A stretch of 64,000 nucleotides of DNA from Sphingobium yanoikuyae (GCF_013001025.1 NZ_CP053021.1:4843001-4907000), one strand, 5' to 3'; counted from the stretch's first letter, positions 25,577 through 35,078 are shown. The notes: generated by a model from the letters alone, not told the origin. Translations and numbers: made by a program.

Positions 25577-26295
25577 GGCCGGTCCTTAGGGAGGCGATAG
25601 CGGCCGGTGATCATCGATCCTATCTCGTTCACCGGGCCGGCCAGCAGCACCATCAGCATATGGACCAGGAAGAAGGCGACCAGCGCGAAGGCGGTCAGGA
25701 AATGGATCGACCGGGCCGACTGGCGTCCGCCGAACAGGTCGACCAGCCAGGGCCAGGCGGCGTTCATGCCGGGCGACATGGTAAGGCCGGTCAGGATCAG
25801 CAGCGGCAGGGCGATGAAGATGACCGCGATATAGCTCGCCTTCTGCAGCACATTGTAGCGCAGCGCCGCGGCGCCGGTGGGGAAGCGCAGCCGGGCATGG
25901 TCCCTTATGTCCTGCCAGACATGGCGCGGCGCCAGTTCGCCCCGGCGAAAGGCCAGGTCGCGGGCGATATGGCCGTCGGCCAGGCTCCAGAGCATGTAGA
26001 AAAGCAGCGCGACGGCGAAGATCGGCGCGGCGGTCAGGTGCCAGTGGCGCGACAGCGCCAGATTATAGAGGGCGGGCAGGGTGATCCAGCCGGGGAACCG
26101 GTCCAACTCCAGCCAGGCATGGTCGAAATTGGCGCCATATTGCCCCCAATAAAGGCGGGGGTGGGCGTTGAAGATGCCAAGGCCGGAGGTGAAGAGGATA
26201 TAGAGCAGCAGCGCGTTCAGCCAGTGCCACAGCCGGGTGGTCAGGCGGTGGCGGCGGACCATGTCCCCTGGGGCGTAAGGCGGCTCCATGGCCAT
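25573..26295 (-). CDS. Cytochrome b561-domain membrane protein
   Basis: With the start at 26295 the protein has 240 residues and about four to five transmembrane helices. Haem-binding histidines are visible in RLWHWLNALLLY, LSRHWHLTAAP and IHFLTAFALVAFFLVHM. It overlaps the molybdopterin protein gene by 4 bases and would deliver quinol electrons to it. A longer frame to 26,376 adds 27 unlikely residues. Confidence 0.82.
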   Translation of the reverse strand: MAMEPPYAPGDMVRRHRLTTRLWHWLNALLLYILFTSGLGIFNAHPRLYWGQYGANFDHAWLELDRFPGWITLPALYNLALSRHWHLTAAPIFAVALLFYMLWSLADGHIARDLAFRRGELAPRHVWQDIRDHARLRFPTGAAALRYNVLQKASYIAVIFIALPLLILTGLTMSPGMNAAWPWLVDLFGGRQSARSIHFLTAFALVAFFLVHMLMVLLAGPVNEIGSMITGRYRLPKDRP

Positions 26296-26552
26296 GACCC
26301 TATTGTCTTTCGTCGAAATATCCAGCCGCATCGCGGTCGTTCGCATGTCTAGGCCTGTCGTTGGTCGAATGGCCATGGTGCGCGCCGTGCGATTGCGATC
26401 AACGGCTGGTCCTGCAAGGGACTGATGAAGTCGACTTCAAAGAATTTTCGTACAGAAATTTGAATTGATAAAATTCCTCCACGAAACGGGAGTATAAACA
26501 AGGTCGCCTGTCACGATTTTCGGCGCTTCGACGCAGATATTGGATAGGTAAT

Positions 26553-27113
26553 ATGAAGAGTATCACGTTTTTCATTGCTTCGGCTGTTCTATGTTTTGTT
26601 TCGGCGCCTGCCTTTGCGCAGGATTATGCCCCTTTCATGGGTGCTCATGCCGAAATCATCACCGGCTATGATGTGGTCGATGCCAAGGGCGTCAAATCGG
26701 CCGACGGCCTGCTCTATGGCCTCAATGCCGGCTATGACTTTGCCCTGGGCGGCCTGATTCTCGGCATCGAAGGTGAAATTTCCGATTCCACCACTCGCCT
26801 GCATGTCGCCGGCGGCAAGAGCGAAACCGATCGCGACCTGTATGTCGGCGGGCGGATCGGCGTGCCGCTTGGCAGCAAGGCGCTCGCCTATGTGAAGGCA
26901 GGCTACAGCAATGCGCGGATGGAATATGAAGCCAGTGACGGCGAAGGCGGCCTGATCCGTGGCGGCGACAATGGCGACGGGCTGCGGCTGGGCGCGGGTC
27001 TGGAATATCGGATCGCCGAAAAGCTCTTCCTCAAGGGCGAATATCGCTATTCCGATTATGAGGCAGGCGTGTCGCGCCACCAGTTGGTGACGGGCATCGG
27101 CCTGCGCTTCTGA
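26553..27113 (+). CDS. Small outer-membrane beta-barrel protein
   Basis: The 186-residue protein has a signal peptide ending APAFAQ (about 22) and alternating amphipathic strands with a C-terminal phenylalanine (GIGLRF), as in OmpA/OmpX-like eight-stranded barrels. The upstream 257 bases are A+T-rich and contain a perfect 12-bp palindrome GAAGTCGACTTC at 26427-26438. A related barrel gene lies at 27,440; the two probably arose by duplication. Function is structural or in adhesion and cannot be specified. Confidence 0.85.
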   Translation: MKSITFFIASAVLCFVSAPAFAQDYAPFMGAHAEIITGYDVVDAKGVKSADGLLYGLNAGYDFALGGLILGIEGEISDSTTRLHVAGGKSETDRDLYVGGRIGVPLGSKALAYVKAGYSNARMEYEASDGEGGLIRGGDNGDGLRLGAGLEYRIAEKLFLKGEYRYSDYEAGVSRHQLVTGIGLRF

Positions 27114-27140
27114 TCGCCCGGAAACCGGGGCTTTCGCGAA

Positions 27141-27170
27141 GGGGGCGGCTGTCGGGCCGTCCCCTTTTTG
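27141..27170 (+). terminator. Intrinsic terminator of the first barrel gene
   Basis: GGGGGCGGC, loop TGTCGG, GCCGTCCCC and a run of five T (27141-27170) lie 28 bases after the stop. Confidence 0.8.
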
Positions 27171-27439
27171 CGGTCGGTCGTGCTGCAGGCGCGTTGTCAC
27201 ACTTTTGCAACACAAGCCCTGAAATTGATTGAAATAAAGGCCTTGCCCCTTTGCAAGTGAGTTTGGCGATCCTAGATGGCCACTGCGCTCTCATGATGCA
27301 GAGGGGGCAGTTCCTCTCCGAAGTGTCGGAGAAGAATAAGCAGGAGGAAGTGTGACTCTATTTCATATTTTCCTAGCATCAAACCTGAACGCTAGATGAA
27401 CAATTAAGTCGTAGCGTCATAATAAATATCGAGGACTTT
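27171..27439. promoter_or_regulatory. Long upstream region of the second barrel gene
   Basis: This A+T-rich stretch has no convincing gene. A 20-codon open frame at 27293-27355 has no ribosome site. A small hairpin CTCCGA/TCGGAG is at about 27,315-27,330. The last 80 bases before the ATG are A+T-rich, as expected of a promoter and untranslated leader, and a long leader of this kind would allow small-RNA control. Confidence 0.4.
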
Positions 27440-27949
27440 ATGAAGACTGTGATTTTCGCAGCGATTGCTGCTGCCGCCGCTGTTTCGGCCCCCGCTTTCG
27501 CTCAGGATGCTGCGCCGTTCACCGGTCCGCGCGCTGGCGTCACCATGGGCTTTGACAAGGCGCAGGGCGAAGACGGTTTCAGCTACGGCGTGACCGCCGG
27601 CTACGACCTCGCCGTTGCCAACCGCGTGACCTTCGGTCCGGAAGTGTCGTTCGGTGACTCGACCGTCGACGGCCAGGGCTTCGACGCCAGCCGCGACCTC
27701 GCCGCTTCGGTCCGTCTCGGCTATGTCGTGACCCCGCAGATCCTGGCGTTCGGCAAGGTCGGCTACGCTTCGAGCCGCATCGAAGCCGCTGGCGCCCACA
27801 CCTCGCTGGAAGGCGTGCGTTACGGCGGTGGTCTGGAATATTCGGTGACCCCGAACACCTACATCTCGGCCGAATATCAGCGCACCGAGTATGAAGACAA
27901 TTTCGGTGGCCGTGACGCTGGCGTCGTCGGCATCGGCTTCCGTTTCTGA
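27440..27949 (+). CDS. Small outer-membrane beta-barrel protein, paralogue
   Basis: The 169-residue protein has a signal peptide ending SAPAFAQ (22) and barrel strands such as FSYGVTAGYDLAVANRV, ending VVGIGFRF with the terminal phenylalanine needed for BAM insertion. It matches the gene at 26,553 in overall pattern. Codon use is strongly biased to preferred codons (for example CGT, GGC and GAC), which suggests high expression. A strong terminator follows. Confidence 0.86.
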   Translation: MKTVIFAAIAAAAAVSAPAFAQDAAPFTGPRAGVTMGFDKAQGEDGFSYGVTAGYDLAVANRVTFGPEVSFGDSTVDGQGFDASRDLAASVRLGYVVTPQILAFGKVGYASSRIEAAGAHTSLEGVRYGGGLEYSVTPNTYISAEYQRTEYEDNFGGRDAGVVGIGFRF

Positions 27950-27972
27950 TCCCTCTCGATCGGAATATGGGG

Positions 27973-28003
27973 AAGGGCGGTCCGTTCGGGCCGCCCTTTT
28001 TTT
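27973..28003 (+). terminator. Strong intrinsic terminator
   Basis: AAGGGCGGTCC, loop GTTC, GGGCCGCCCTT and seven T residues follow the barrel stop. It overlaps by two bases the stop codon of the converging gene at 28,002. Confidence 0.88.
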
Positions 28004-28424
28004 ATGTCGGCAGCGGCGTCCGATCGGGCGCGACCCAGGCCCGGCGCGCGGCCGGGCTCATCAGCGTCTCGCGCGTCCAGTAGGCGAAGGGCCAGTCCTT
28101 GTCGCCCAGCGGCGACGCCATCAGCGCCGCATAGGCTGCGGCCGGCGTCACATCGGCGGGCAGGCCGGCCAGCAACTGCCGGGCCATGTGCAGCGAGGCC
28201 TGGGTGATGGTCTCATGATAGCCGCTCGTGTCGCTGTTCACCCCGCCGACGCTTTCATTGTAGCGGCGGATCATGCCGGGCATGTCAATTTCGGCGTCAA
28301 CATCGGGCCGGCGCAGGATCAGCCACAGCGCGGTGGCGAAATGGGCGCCATGGGTCCAGCGCGCCTTGGGCAGGGTGCAATCGCAAAAGCCGGTGCCCAG
28401 TGCTTCGATCTCGTCATCGGTCAT
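28002..28424 (-). CDS. Conserved hypothetical protein
   Basis: The 140-residue product begins MTDDEIEALGTGFCDCTL and contains THGAHFATALWLILRRP and HMARQLLAG, with an all-alpha look. It has no signal peptide. The start was placed at 28424 because GGGGGA lies 6 bases upstream and the longer frame to 28,697 is antisense to rlmN. I do not recognise the family. It lies downstream of rlmN, after its terminator. Confidence 0.65.
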   Translation of the reverse strand: MTDDEIEALGTGFCDCTLPKARWTHGAHFATALWLILRRPDVDAEIDMPGMIRRYNESVGGVNSDTSGYHETITQASLHMARQLLAGLPADVTPAAAYAALMASPLGDKDWPFAYWTRETLMSPAARRAWVAPDRTPLPT

Positions 28425-28441
28425 CCTCATTCCCCCAAAAG

Positions 28442-28469
28442 AAAAGCCCCGCCGGTATGGGCGGGGCTT
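28442..28469 (-). terminator. Terminator of rlmN
   Basis: AAGCCCCGCC and GGCGGGGCTT form a 10-bp stem, and on the minus strand a T-rich tract (TTTTCTTTTG) follows, 39 bases after the rlmN stop. Confidence 0.8.
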
Positions 28470-28507
28470 GTCGTCGCGCGGCATGCGCGCAGCCAGTCGT
28501 CCCCGGA

Positions 28508-29746
28508 TTATCCGAGTGCGGCTTGCTTCTCTTCGGCCAGGCGCTTGAGTTCCGCCTTGCTCTTCTTCTCGCTCGCCGACTTGAGCTGGCCACAGGCGGC
28601 CATGATGTCGCGACCGCGCGGCGTGCGCACCGGCGCGGAAATGCCGCCTTCGAACACGATCGTGCTGAACGCGCGGATTCGTTCGGGACTCGAACATTCA
28701 TAGTCGGTGCCCGGCCAGGGGTTGAACGGGATCAGGTTGACCTTGGCCGGCAGCTTGTACTTGCGGATCAGGCGGACCAGCTCATGCGCGTCGGCATCGC
28801 TGTCATTCTTGTCCTTGATCATCACATATTCGAACGTGATGCGCCGGGCATTGTTCGCCTTGGGATAATCGGCACAGGCCTGGAGCAGTTCCTCGATGCC
28901 ATATTTGCGGTTGAGCGGCACCAACTCGTCGCGCACTTCCTTGGTCACGGCATGGAGCGAGACCGCCAGGTTGACGCCAATCTCTTCCGCCGCGCGCGCC
29001 ATCATCGGCACGACGCCGCTGGTCGACAGGGTGATGCGCCGCTTCGACAGGGCCAGGCCATCGCCGTCCATCACCAGCTTGAGCGCGTCGCGGACATGGT
29101 CGAAATTATAGAGCGGCTCGCCCATGCCCATCATCACGATGTTGGTGAGCATGCGGCCGTCCGCCGTATATTGCGAATCCTCGTCCGTCTCGTCGTCATT
29201 GGCGCTGGCCATGCTGCCCTTGGGCCATTCGCCCAGCGCGTCGCGTGCCAGCATGACCTGGCCGACAATCTCGCCCGGCGTCAGGTTGCGCACCAGTCGC
29301 ATCGTGCCGGTGTGGCAGAAGCTGCAATTGAGCGTGCAGCCGACCTGGCTCGACACGCACAAGGTGCCGCGGTCCGCATCGGGGATGAAGACCATCTCAT
29401 AATCCTGGCCATCGTCCGAACGGAGCAGCCATTTGCGGGTGCCGTCGTTCGACACCTGCGCCTCCACCACCTGCGGCCGGCCGACGATGAAGCGTTCCGC
29501 CATCCACAGCCGCATCGGCTTGGCCAAGTCGGTCATCTTCTCGAAATCGGTTTCGCCGCGATGATAGAGCCAATGGAACAGCTGCTTGGACCGCAGCTTG
29601 GCTGCCTTCTGGTCGAGGCCGGCTTCTTCCAGCGCGCCCTTCATCTGGGCGCGGGTCAGGCCCAGCATGTCGACGCGTCCGTCCTCACGGGGCGTCACCG
29701 CGCGGGGCACGGGCACAGGGTCGATAAGGCCGGGAATTTGCATCAT
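28508..29746 (-). CDS. rlmN: Dual-specificity RNA methyltransferase RlmN
   Basis: The 412-residue radical SAM enzyme has the cluster motif [11 protein letters not shown], methylates A2503 of 23S rRNA and A37 of some tRNAs, and contains the expected [12 protein letters not shown] and [10 protein letters not shown] motifs. It starts with ATG ATG (29,746) preceded by a possible GTG, three bases after the stop of the NYN gene. Length and motifs are complete. Confidence 0.96.
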   Translation of the reverse strand: MMQIPGLIDPVPVPRAVTPREDGRVDMLGLTRAQMKGALEEAGLDQKAAKLRSKQLFHWLYHRGETDFEKMTDLAKPMRLWMAERFIVGRPQVVEAQVSNDGTRKWLLRSDDGQDYEMVFIPDADRGTLCVSSQVGCTLNCSFCHTGTMRLVRNLTPGEIVGQVMLARDALGEWPKGSMASANDDETDEDSQYTADGRMLTNIVMMGMGEPLYNFDHVRDALKLVMDGDGLALSKRRITLSTSGVVPMMARAAEEIGVNLAVSLHAVTKEVRDELVPLNRKYGIEELLQACADYPKANNARRITFEYVMIKDKNDSDADAHELVRLIRKYKLPAKVNLIPFNPWPGTDYECSSPERIRAFSTIVFEGGISAPVRTPRGRDIMAACGQLKSASEKKSKAELKRLAEEKQAALG

Positions 29747-29749
29747 CAC

Positions 29750-30466
29750 TTAGTTCGCCATTACTGCCTTGTCGAAGATGGTGCTTCTCACCCCATCGAC
29801 ATGTTCGATAAGATCATGGGCAGCAAAGCCACCCATCGTGTCCAATACCACATCGATGCCTTCTCGACGGGCCAATTTGGTCGCGGGCACGAAGTCGGCA
29901 TCTGCCGCGACCAATATAATCTGGTTGACCTGCCGCTTGAAGGCCATTGCGGCAACGTCCAAGCCTAGTCGCATGTCCACGCCCTTTTGCGTGACATCCA
30001 GTTCAAAATCGGCATCGGTCGGGGAAAATTGCCCCGGATCGCGTAGCCAGGATTTCATCGCGTCGGCCTTTGGCCGCCACAAAAAGCTCTCGTTCAATCG
30101 GCCAAGCCTTAAAGCCACCTTGCGCATCGTCTGCAATTCGCGATGCACGCCTAACCGGAATAGTGCTTGCTCTGTCTTGGAAAGGTCAATCGACCTCTTG
30201 CTGACGGGCGAATGCAGTCTTTTGATCAGGGGCGGACAGTCGTAAAAGAAGATGCGATAGAGTTCGACTGTTTCTTCAGGCCGGAAATTCTGTGTGTCGA
30301 TTGCCGCCAAGGTTGGCTTCGGGCCCAAGCGAATGGCAATATGCCAGGCAGACAAATAGATTAACCCGTAAGCGATAGCTTTCGGATTGCCGGCATCCAG
30401 ATTAGGAAATGCATGTCGGAAGCGATGGAGGAAATATGCCCCATCCACGACAATTGCCGTTGCCAT
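29750..30466 (-). CDS. NYN-domain (LabA/DUF88-like) putative ribonuclease
   Basis: The 238-residue protein shows a PIN-like NYN fold: N-terminal AIVVDGAYFLHRF, the central KGVDMRLGLDVAAMAFK, then ILVAADADFVPATKLARREG with clustered aspartates that would bind metal. Such proteins are RNA-processing nucleases. Its base composition is visibly lower in G+C than its neighbours, which suggests acquisition. It starts 14 bases after a hairpin with a T-run that ends the IalB transcript, and its stop is adjacent to rlmN. Confidence 0.75.
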   Translation of the reverse strand: MATAIVVDGAYFLHRFRHAFPNLDAGNPKAIAYGLIYLSAWHIAIRLGPKPTLAAIDTQNFRPEETVELYRIFFYDCPPLIKRLHSPVSKRSIDLSKTEQALFRLGVHRELQTMRKVALRLGRLNESFLWRPKADAMKSWLRDPGQFSPTDADFELDVTQKGVDMRLGLDVAAMAFKRQVNQIILVAADADFVPATKLARREGIDVVLDTMGGFAAHDLIEHVDGVRSTIFDKAVMAN

Positions 30467-30479
30467 TCATCGGACCTGT

Positions 30480-30553
30480 AAAAAATTGTCCCCGGGAGCG
30501 GCCTTGAGTTAATATCTGCTCTTGCGAGCGCCTCAAGACGGCCTGCCGGGGAC
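30480..30553 (-). terminator. Hairpin with T-run between ialB-like and NYN genes
   Basis: On the minus strand, arms at 30532-30553 and 30488-30508 pair imperfectly over 20 bases, with an inner GCTC/GAGC hairpin (30518-30529) and six T residues at 30480-30485. It lies 43 bases after the IalB-like stop and 14 bases before the NYN start codon. Confidence 0.7.
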
Positions 30554-30595
30554 GTGATACAGTGTCATATACCTCATTTCGCCAAAAAATCAAGA

Positions 30596-31117
30596 TCAGC
30601 GGAGTTTCGCGCACCCCAGCGCTGCTGCGTCGATCGCCGTTGCCGCGCCGCGCAGCGCATAGCTGTCGGCAAAGGCGCCACCCTTGGCCGATGTCGATTG
30701 CACGCTCATGCTGCTGGCGGAGCGCATCGCGGCGATGATCGCTGCATCGTCCTGCGGATTGGCGGCCCAGGCATCGGCCTGGCCCGCGACCAGCGCGAAA
30801 CGGCGGTCGCCGACGCTGAGCGAGACCCGCGCATTGGCAGCACGCGGGCGGCTGAGGCGGAAATGGACCTGGCCGCGGACATGCTGGCGCGGCCAGGTGC
30901 CGACGGCGGCAAAGCCCTTGGGCGCATCGCCCGCGCGGCGCGGCGCCGGCATGGCGATGGCGTAGCAGCGCGGGCCGTTCTGACCGGCGCCGGGATCGCG
31001 AAACGCCCCCCAGCTTTCGAAAATGCCGAGCGAATCGCGCGCCATGGCCGGACTGGCAAGGATGACGAGCGGGATCAGCAAGGCGGGCAGGCGGCGCATG
31101 GTCCGGGCAAAGCGCAT
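30596..31117 (-). CDS. IalB-like secreted protein (invasion associated locus B family)
   Basis: The 173-residue protein has a signal peptide (LPALLIPLVILASPAMA) and a mature domain starting GIFESWGAFRDPGAGQNGPRC, then the FALVAGQADAW and AIIAAMRSASSM stretches, as in IalB family proteins. Family members are periplasmic or exported with unclear role outside Bartonella. Two starts are possible (31,117 and 31,099). The dnaN gene lies on the opposite strand 153 bases away. Confidence 0.72.
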   Translation of the reverse strand: MRFARTMRRLPALLIPLVILASPAMARDSLGIFESWGAFRDPGAGQNGPRCYAIAMPAPRRAGDAPKGFAAVGTWPRQHVRGQVHFRLSRPRAANARVSLSVGDRRFALVAGQADAWAANPQDDAAIIAAMRSASSMSVQSTSAKGGAFADSYALRGAATAIDAAALGCAKLR

Positions 31118-31270
31118 GCCATCGCCATTTGCAAGCCCGGCTTCGTTTCGAAAGCGCGTCGAGGTGCTTGCCGCCGCCGACATAGCGGTTATGAAGGACC
31201 ATCCATCATTGCCGCCGGGATTCGACCGAATCCTCGCCATCGACGCAAAAAGAACGGACAGAACAGGGAC

Positions 31271-32383
31271 ATGAAGGCCACCATCGAACGCGCAACGCTC
31301 CTCAAGAGCCTCAGCCACGTCCAGTCGGTGGTCGAGCGGCGCAACACGATTCCGATCCTGTCCAACGTGCTGATCGAGGCATCGGCGGATGGCGCGATCA
31401 AGCTGATGGCGACCGATCTCGACCTGCAGGTCGTGGAAAGCGTGTCGGCCCAGGTCGAACAGGCCGGCGCCACCACCATTTCCGCCCACACGCTGTTCGA
31501 CATCGCCCGCAAGCTGCCCGAAGGCAGCCAGGTGTCGCTGCAGGCGGCCGACGGCAAGATGCTGATCCAGGCCGGCCGCGCCCGCTTCAACCTGTCGACC
31601 CTGCCGCGTGACGACTTCCCGGTGATTGCCGAGGGCGACCTGCCGACCAGCTTCGAACTGCCGGCCGAAACGCTCAAGCAGATCATCGACAAGACGCGCT
31701 TCGCCATCTCGACCGAAGAGACGCGCTATTATCTGAACGGCATCTATTTCCACGTCTCGGACGAAGGCTCGCCGGTGCTCAAGGCCGCCGCGACCGACGG
31801 CCACCGTCTGGCCCGCGTCACCGTGCCGCGTCCCGACGGCGCCGATGGCATGCCGGGCATCATCATCCCCCGCAAGTGCATCGCCGAACTGCGCAAGCTG
31901 CTCGACGAGGTCGAGGGTTCGGTTCAGGTCAGCCTGTCGGCCAGCAAGATCCGCTTTGGCCTGGGCAGCGCAATCCTGACCAGCAAGCTGATCGACGGCA
32001 CCTTCCCCGATTATAGCCGCGTCATTCCGACCGCGAACGACAAGCTGCTCAAGATCGACCCGCGCAGCTTCGAGGAAGGCGTGGACCGCGTTGCGACCAT
32101 CGCCACCGAAAAGACTCGCGCGGTCAAGATGAGCCTCGACAAGGACAAGATCACCCTGTCGGTCACCAGCCCGGAAAATGGCACGGCGGCCGAAGAAGTG
32201 CCCGGCGCGTTCCAGGGCGAAGGCTTCGATATCGGCTTCAACGCCCGTTATCTGCTCGACATCCTTGGCCAGATCGACACCGACATCGTCGAACTGCACC
32301 TAGCCGATGCGGCCGCACCGACGCTGATCCGCGAAAATGATCGCAGCCCGGCGCTTTACGTTCTGATGCCGATGCGCGTCTGA
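31271..32383 (+). CDS. dnaN: DNA polymerase III beta clamp
   Basis: The 370-residue sliding clamp starts MKATIERATLLKSLSHVQSV and contains the clamp motifs FPVIAEGDLPTSFELPAE, ATDGHRLARVTVPRP, and the end ALYVLMPMRV. It tethers polymerase III to DNA. It is isolated from both dnaA and recF here. A GGGAC purine-rich site precedes the ATG. Confidence 0.97.
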   Translation: MKATIERATLLKSLSHVQSVVERRNTIPILSNVLIEASADGAIKLMATDLDLQVVESVSAQVEQAGATTISAHTLFDIARKLPEGSQVSLQAADGKMLIQAGRARFNLSTLPRDDFPVIAEGDLPTSFELPAETLKQIIDKTRFAISTEETRYYLNGIYFHVSDEGSPVLKAAATDGHRLARVTVPRPDGADGMPGIIIPRKCIAELRKLLDEVEGSVQVSLSASKIRFGLGSAILTSKLIDGTFPDYSRVIPTANDKLLKIDPRSFEEGVDRVATIATEKTRAVKMSLDKDKITLSVTSPENGTAAEEVPGAFQGEGFDIGFNARYLLDILGQIDTDIVELHLADAAAPTLIRENDRSPALYVLMPMRV

Positions 32384-32392
32384 CCGGTCTTG

Positions 32393-32426
32393 CCGGGAGA
32401 TCGCTGAATATCAGGGAATCTCCCGG
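32393..32426 (+). terminator. Hairpin after dnaN
   Basis: CCGGGAGAT (32393-32401) and ATCTCCCGG (32418-32426) form a stem with a 16-base loop right after the dnaN stop. There is no T-run, so termination is uncertain. Confidence 0.45.
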
Positions 32427-32473
32427 ACCCGGCGGGTAATCGCTTCTCAAGCTTTGTCGGTTAGACGATCGGC

Positions 32474-35071
32474 ATGGCTATTGTCCGCAAAACAGATACT
32501 GATGCGCCCGCCAGGACCGCGAGCCTGCTGGTTTCGCTGGGTCTGGCCGAAAGCGGCACGGAAGTCGCCGCCAACTGGCTGTCGCGCAGCTTCACTCATG
32601 TCGCCGCCCTGTGGCCACTGATGCTGCTGGCCAAGCTGTGCGTTGCGGCGCTGCTCGGCATGCTTTCCTTCACCCGGCCGGAACATGGCGCCCTGCTGTG
32701 CGGCGTGGTGCTGATCGACGGCCTGCTGATGCTGGTGCCGCGCTGGGCGCTGTTCCGCAATCTGCGACCCCATGTCCAGAACTGGCTGATGCTGCCCGCG
32801 CTCTTCTGCTCGGGCTTAAGTTTCAGCCTGTGGCTGGCGCATGGCAATGGCGTGGCGATGCCGTCCGCCGTGCCGGAAATGGCGATCGCGCTGCTGGCGG
32901 TCTGCATCGTCGGCGATCGGCGCCTGCTGGGGCTCAGCTATTTCATGGGGGCGCTGCTGGTGGCCGGCATCGCCCATGCGGGCATGGTGCATCTGGGGCT
33001 GCTGGCCAGTTGCCTGGCGGTGATGGCGATCGCCACCCTGCGGCAGGCGGCGGCGGATCGTGAACGGGCGATCGAACAGCATCGGCAGGATCTCAAGGCG
33101 CAGCGTTCCGATCGGCTGCTGGAGGAATATGAACAGTCCGGCCGCGGCTGGTTCTGGGAAACCGATCGTCACGGCCACATCACCTATATCTCCGCCACCC
33201 TGGCCGAACCGCTGGGCGTGGAAGCGGGCAGCCTGATCGGCCGGTCGCTGACCGACATCATTCAGCAGGGTGACCGGCAACAGGGCGATGGCGAGCGAAC
33301 GCTGGGCTTCCACCTCTCGGCCCGCACCGGCTTTGCCGACATCGCCGTGCGGGCCGCGATCGCGCGCGAGGAACGCTGGTGGTCGATCTCGGGCGAACCG
33401 GTGTTCAACGAATATGGCCAGTTCCACGGCTTCCGCGGATCGGGCACCGACCTGACCGAAATGCGGCGCAGCCAGGCGGAAGTGACGCGCCTGGCCCAAT
33501 ATGATTCGCTGACCGGCCTCGCCAACCGCGTGCAGATGTTGCAGGCGCTGGAGCAGGCAGTGCTCGGCTCGCGGGGCAAGCAGGGCGAATGCGCGCTGAT
33601 GATGCTCGACCTCGACCGGTTCAAGAGTGTCAACGACACGCTCGGCCATCCGGCCGGCGACGCGCTGCTACGTCAGGTCAGCCAGCGCCTCCAGCGCGTG
33701 GTCGGCAATCAGGGGCTGGTCGGGCGCCAGGGCGGCGACGAGTTCAAGGTGCTGGTGCATGGCCGCCATGACCGCAACCGGCTCGGCCTGCTGGCGCAGG
33801 CGATCATCAGCGCCCTGTCGCAACCCTATTCGATCGAGGGCACGGGCGTGGTGATCGGCGTGTCGATCGGCATTTCCTTCTGCCCCGAAGACGGCGTCAC
33901 CGCCGATGCCCTGATCCGCAATGCCGACCTCGCCCTCTACAAGGCGAAGGGCGATGGGCGCGGCGTATATCGCTTCTATTCGGCCGACATGCATGCCGAT
34001 GCGGAGGATCGCCGCCAGCTCGAACAGGATCTGCGCCATGCGCTGACGGCGGACGGCCTGCACCTCGTCTATCAGCCGATCGTCAGTTCGACGACCGAGC
34101 GCATCACCGGCTATGAGGCGCTGCTGCGCTGGGATCATCCGGTGCGGGGCGCCATCTCGCCGGCCTTGTTCGTCCCCATTGCGGAGGATAGCGGCCTGAT
34201 CGCGCCGATCGGCGAATGGGTGATGCGCACCGCCTGCCGCGACGCCGCCCAGTGGGACGCCGGCATCCGCGTTGCGGTCAATGTCTCGGCGATGCAGTTC
34301 GCCAATCCCGGTTTCCCGACCACCGTGATGCAGGCCCTGGCGAGCGCGCAGCTGGCGCCCGAACGGCTGGAGCTGGAAATCACCGAAAGCGTGTTCCTGA
34401 ACGACAATGACGGCACCGACGCCATGTTCACCCGGCTCAAGGGGCTGGGCGTGCGGCTGGCGCTGGACGATTTCGGCACCGGCTATTCGTCGCTCGGCTA
34501 TCTGAAGAAGGCGCCGTTCGACAAGATCAAGATCGACCAGAGCTTCGTGCGCGGTGCCGCGATCCGGGGCAGCCGCAACAGCGCGATCATCAAGGCGATC
34601 GTCAGCCTGGCCGAGGCGCTGGGCATGGATACGACCGCGGAAGGGGCCGAGACTCGCGACGAGTTGGACCTGATCCGGCAACTGGGGTGCAGCCATATCC
34701 AGGGCTATATCTATGGCCGGCCGATGCCCGCCGCGCAGGTGCTGGAAGGCCAGCGCGCCAATGGCGTCTCCGCCCGGTCCGAAGGCTTCCAGTCGAGCCG
34801 GCCGGAGCGCAAGGCGATGCTGCGCACGGTCGCCGTCCATCATGACGGCCATGTCTATAATGGCCGCATCCGCAACATCTCCGCCACCGGCGCGATGATC
34901 GAGGGGCTGTGGAATGTGCCGGAAGGCACGCAGTTCGCGATCGACCTGTCGGAGGGGCAGAGCGTCGACGCGACCACCCGCTGGTCGCGCGAGGACCGCA
35001 TGGGGGTGGAATTTGCCGCCCCGATCGACCTTGCCCTGCTCCGCCCGCAGGCGCGCGCACTGGCCGGATAG
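32474..35071 (+). CDS. Membrane GGDEF-EAL-PilZ cyclic di-GMP regulator
   Basis: The 865-residue protein has about five membrane segments (45-190), a PAS-like domain (220-330), GGDEF (340-505) with an intact GGDEF motif at 420-424, EAL (510-760) with YEALLRW at 547-553 and DDFGTGYSS, and a C-terminal PilZ domain (about 775-850, NISATGAMIE). The diguanylate cyclase and phosphodiesterase motifs are both present, and the PilZ end can bind the product. The usual inhibitory RxxD site before GGDEF is absent. It should link an envelope or cytosolic signal to motility or biofilm state. Confidence 0.9.
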   Translation: MAIVRKTDTDAPARTASLLVSLGLAESGTEVAANWLSRSFTHVAALWPLMLLAKLCVAALLGMLSFTRPEHGALLCGVVLIDGLLMLVPRWALFRNLRPHVQNWLMLPALFCSGLSFSLWLAHGNGVAMPSAVPEMAIALLAVCIVGDRRLLGLSYFMGALLVAGIAHAGMVHLGLLASCLAVMAIATLRQAAADRERAIEQHRQDLKAQRSDRLLEEYEQSGRGWFWETDRHGHITYISATLAEPLGVEAGSLIGRSLTDIIQQGDRQQGDGERTLGFHLSARTGFADIAVRAAIAREERWWSISGEPVFNEYGQFHGFRGSGTDLTEMRRSQAEVTRLAQYDSLTGLANRVQMLQALEQAVLGSRGKQGECALMMLDLDRFKSVNDTLGHPAGDALLRQVSQRLQRVVGNQGLVGRQGGDEFKVLVHGRHDRNRLGLLAQAIISALSQPYSIEGTGVVIGVSIGISFCPEDGVTADALIRNADLALYKAKGDGRGVYRFYSADMHADAEDRRQLEQDLRHALTADGLHLVYQPIVSSTTERITGYEALLRWDHPVRGAISPALFVPIAEDSGLIAPIGEWVMRTACRDAAQWDAGIRVAVNVSAMQFANPGFPTTVMQALASAQLAPERLELEITESVFLNDNDGTDAMFTRLKGLGVRLALDDFGTGYSSLGYLKKAPFDKIKIDQSFVRGAAIRGSRNSAIIKAIVSLAEALGMDTTAEGAETRDELDLIRQLGCSHIQGYIYGRPMPAAQVLEGQRANGVSARSEGFQSSRPERKAMLRTVAVHHDGHVYNGRIRNISATGAMIEGLWNVPEGTQFAIDLSEGQSVDATTRWSREDRMGVEFAAPIDLALLRPQARALAG

Positions 35072-35078
35072 CGACACA

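Noticed and set aside
27293..27355. 20-codon leader peptide upstream of the barrel gene
   Set aside because: No ribosome site precedes it and the sequence has no attenuator logic.
30480..30553. Structured leader (riboswitch) of the NYN gene
   Set aside because: The hairpin and T-run are better explained as the terminator of the upstream IalB-like gene on the same strand.
30596..32299. Long minus-strand frame through dnaN
   Set aside because: It is antisense to dnaN; only its last ~173 codons, before dnaN begins, are the real IalB-like gene.
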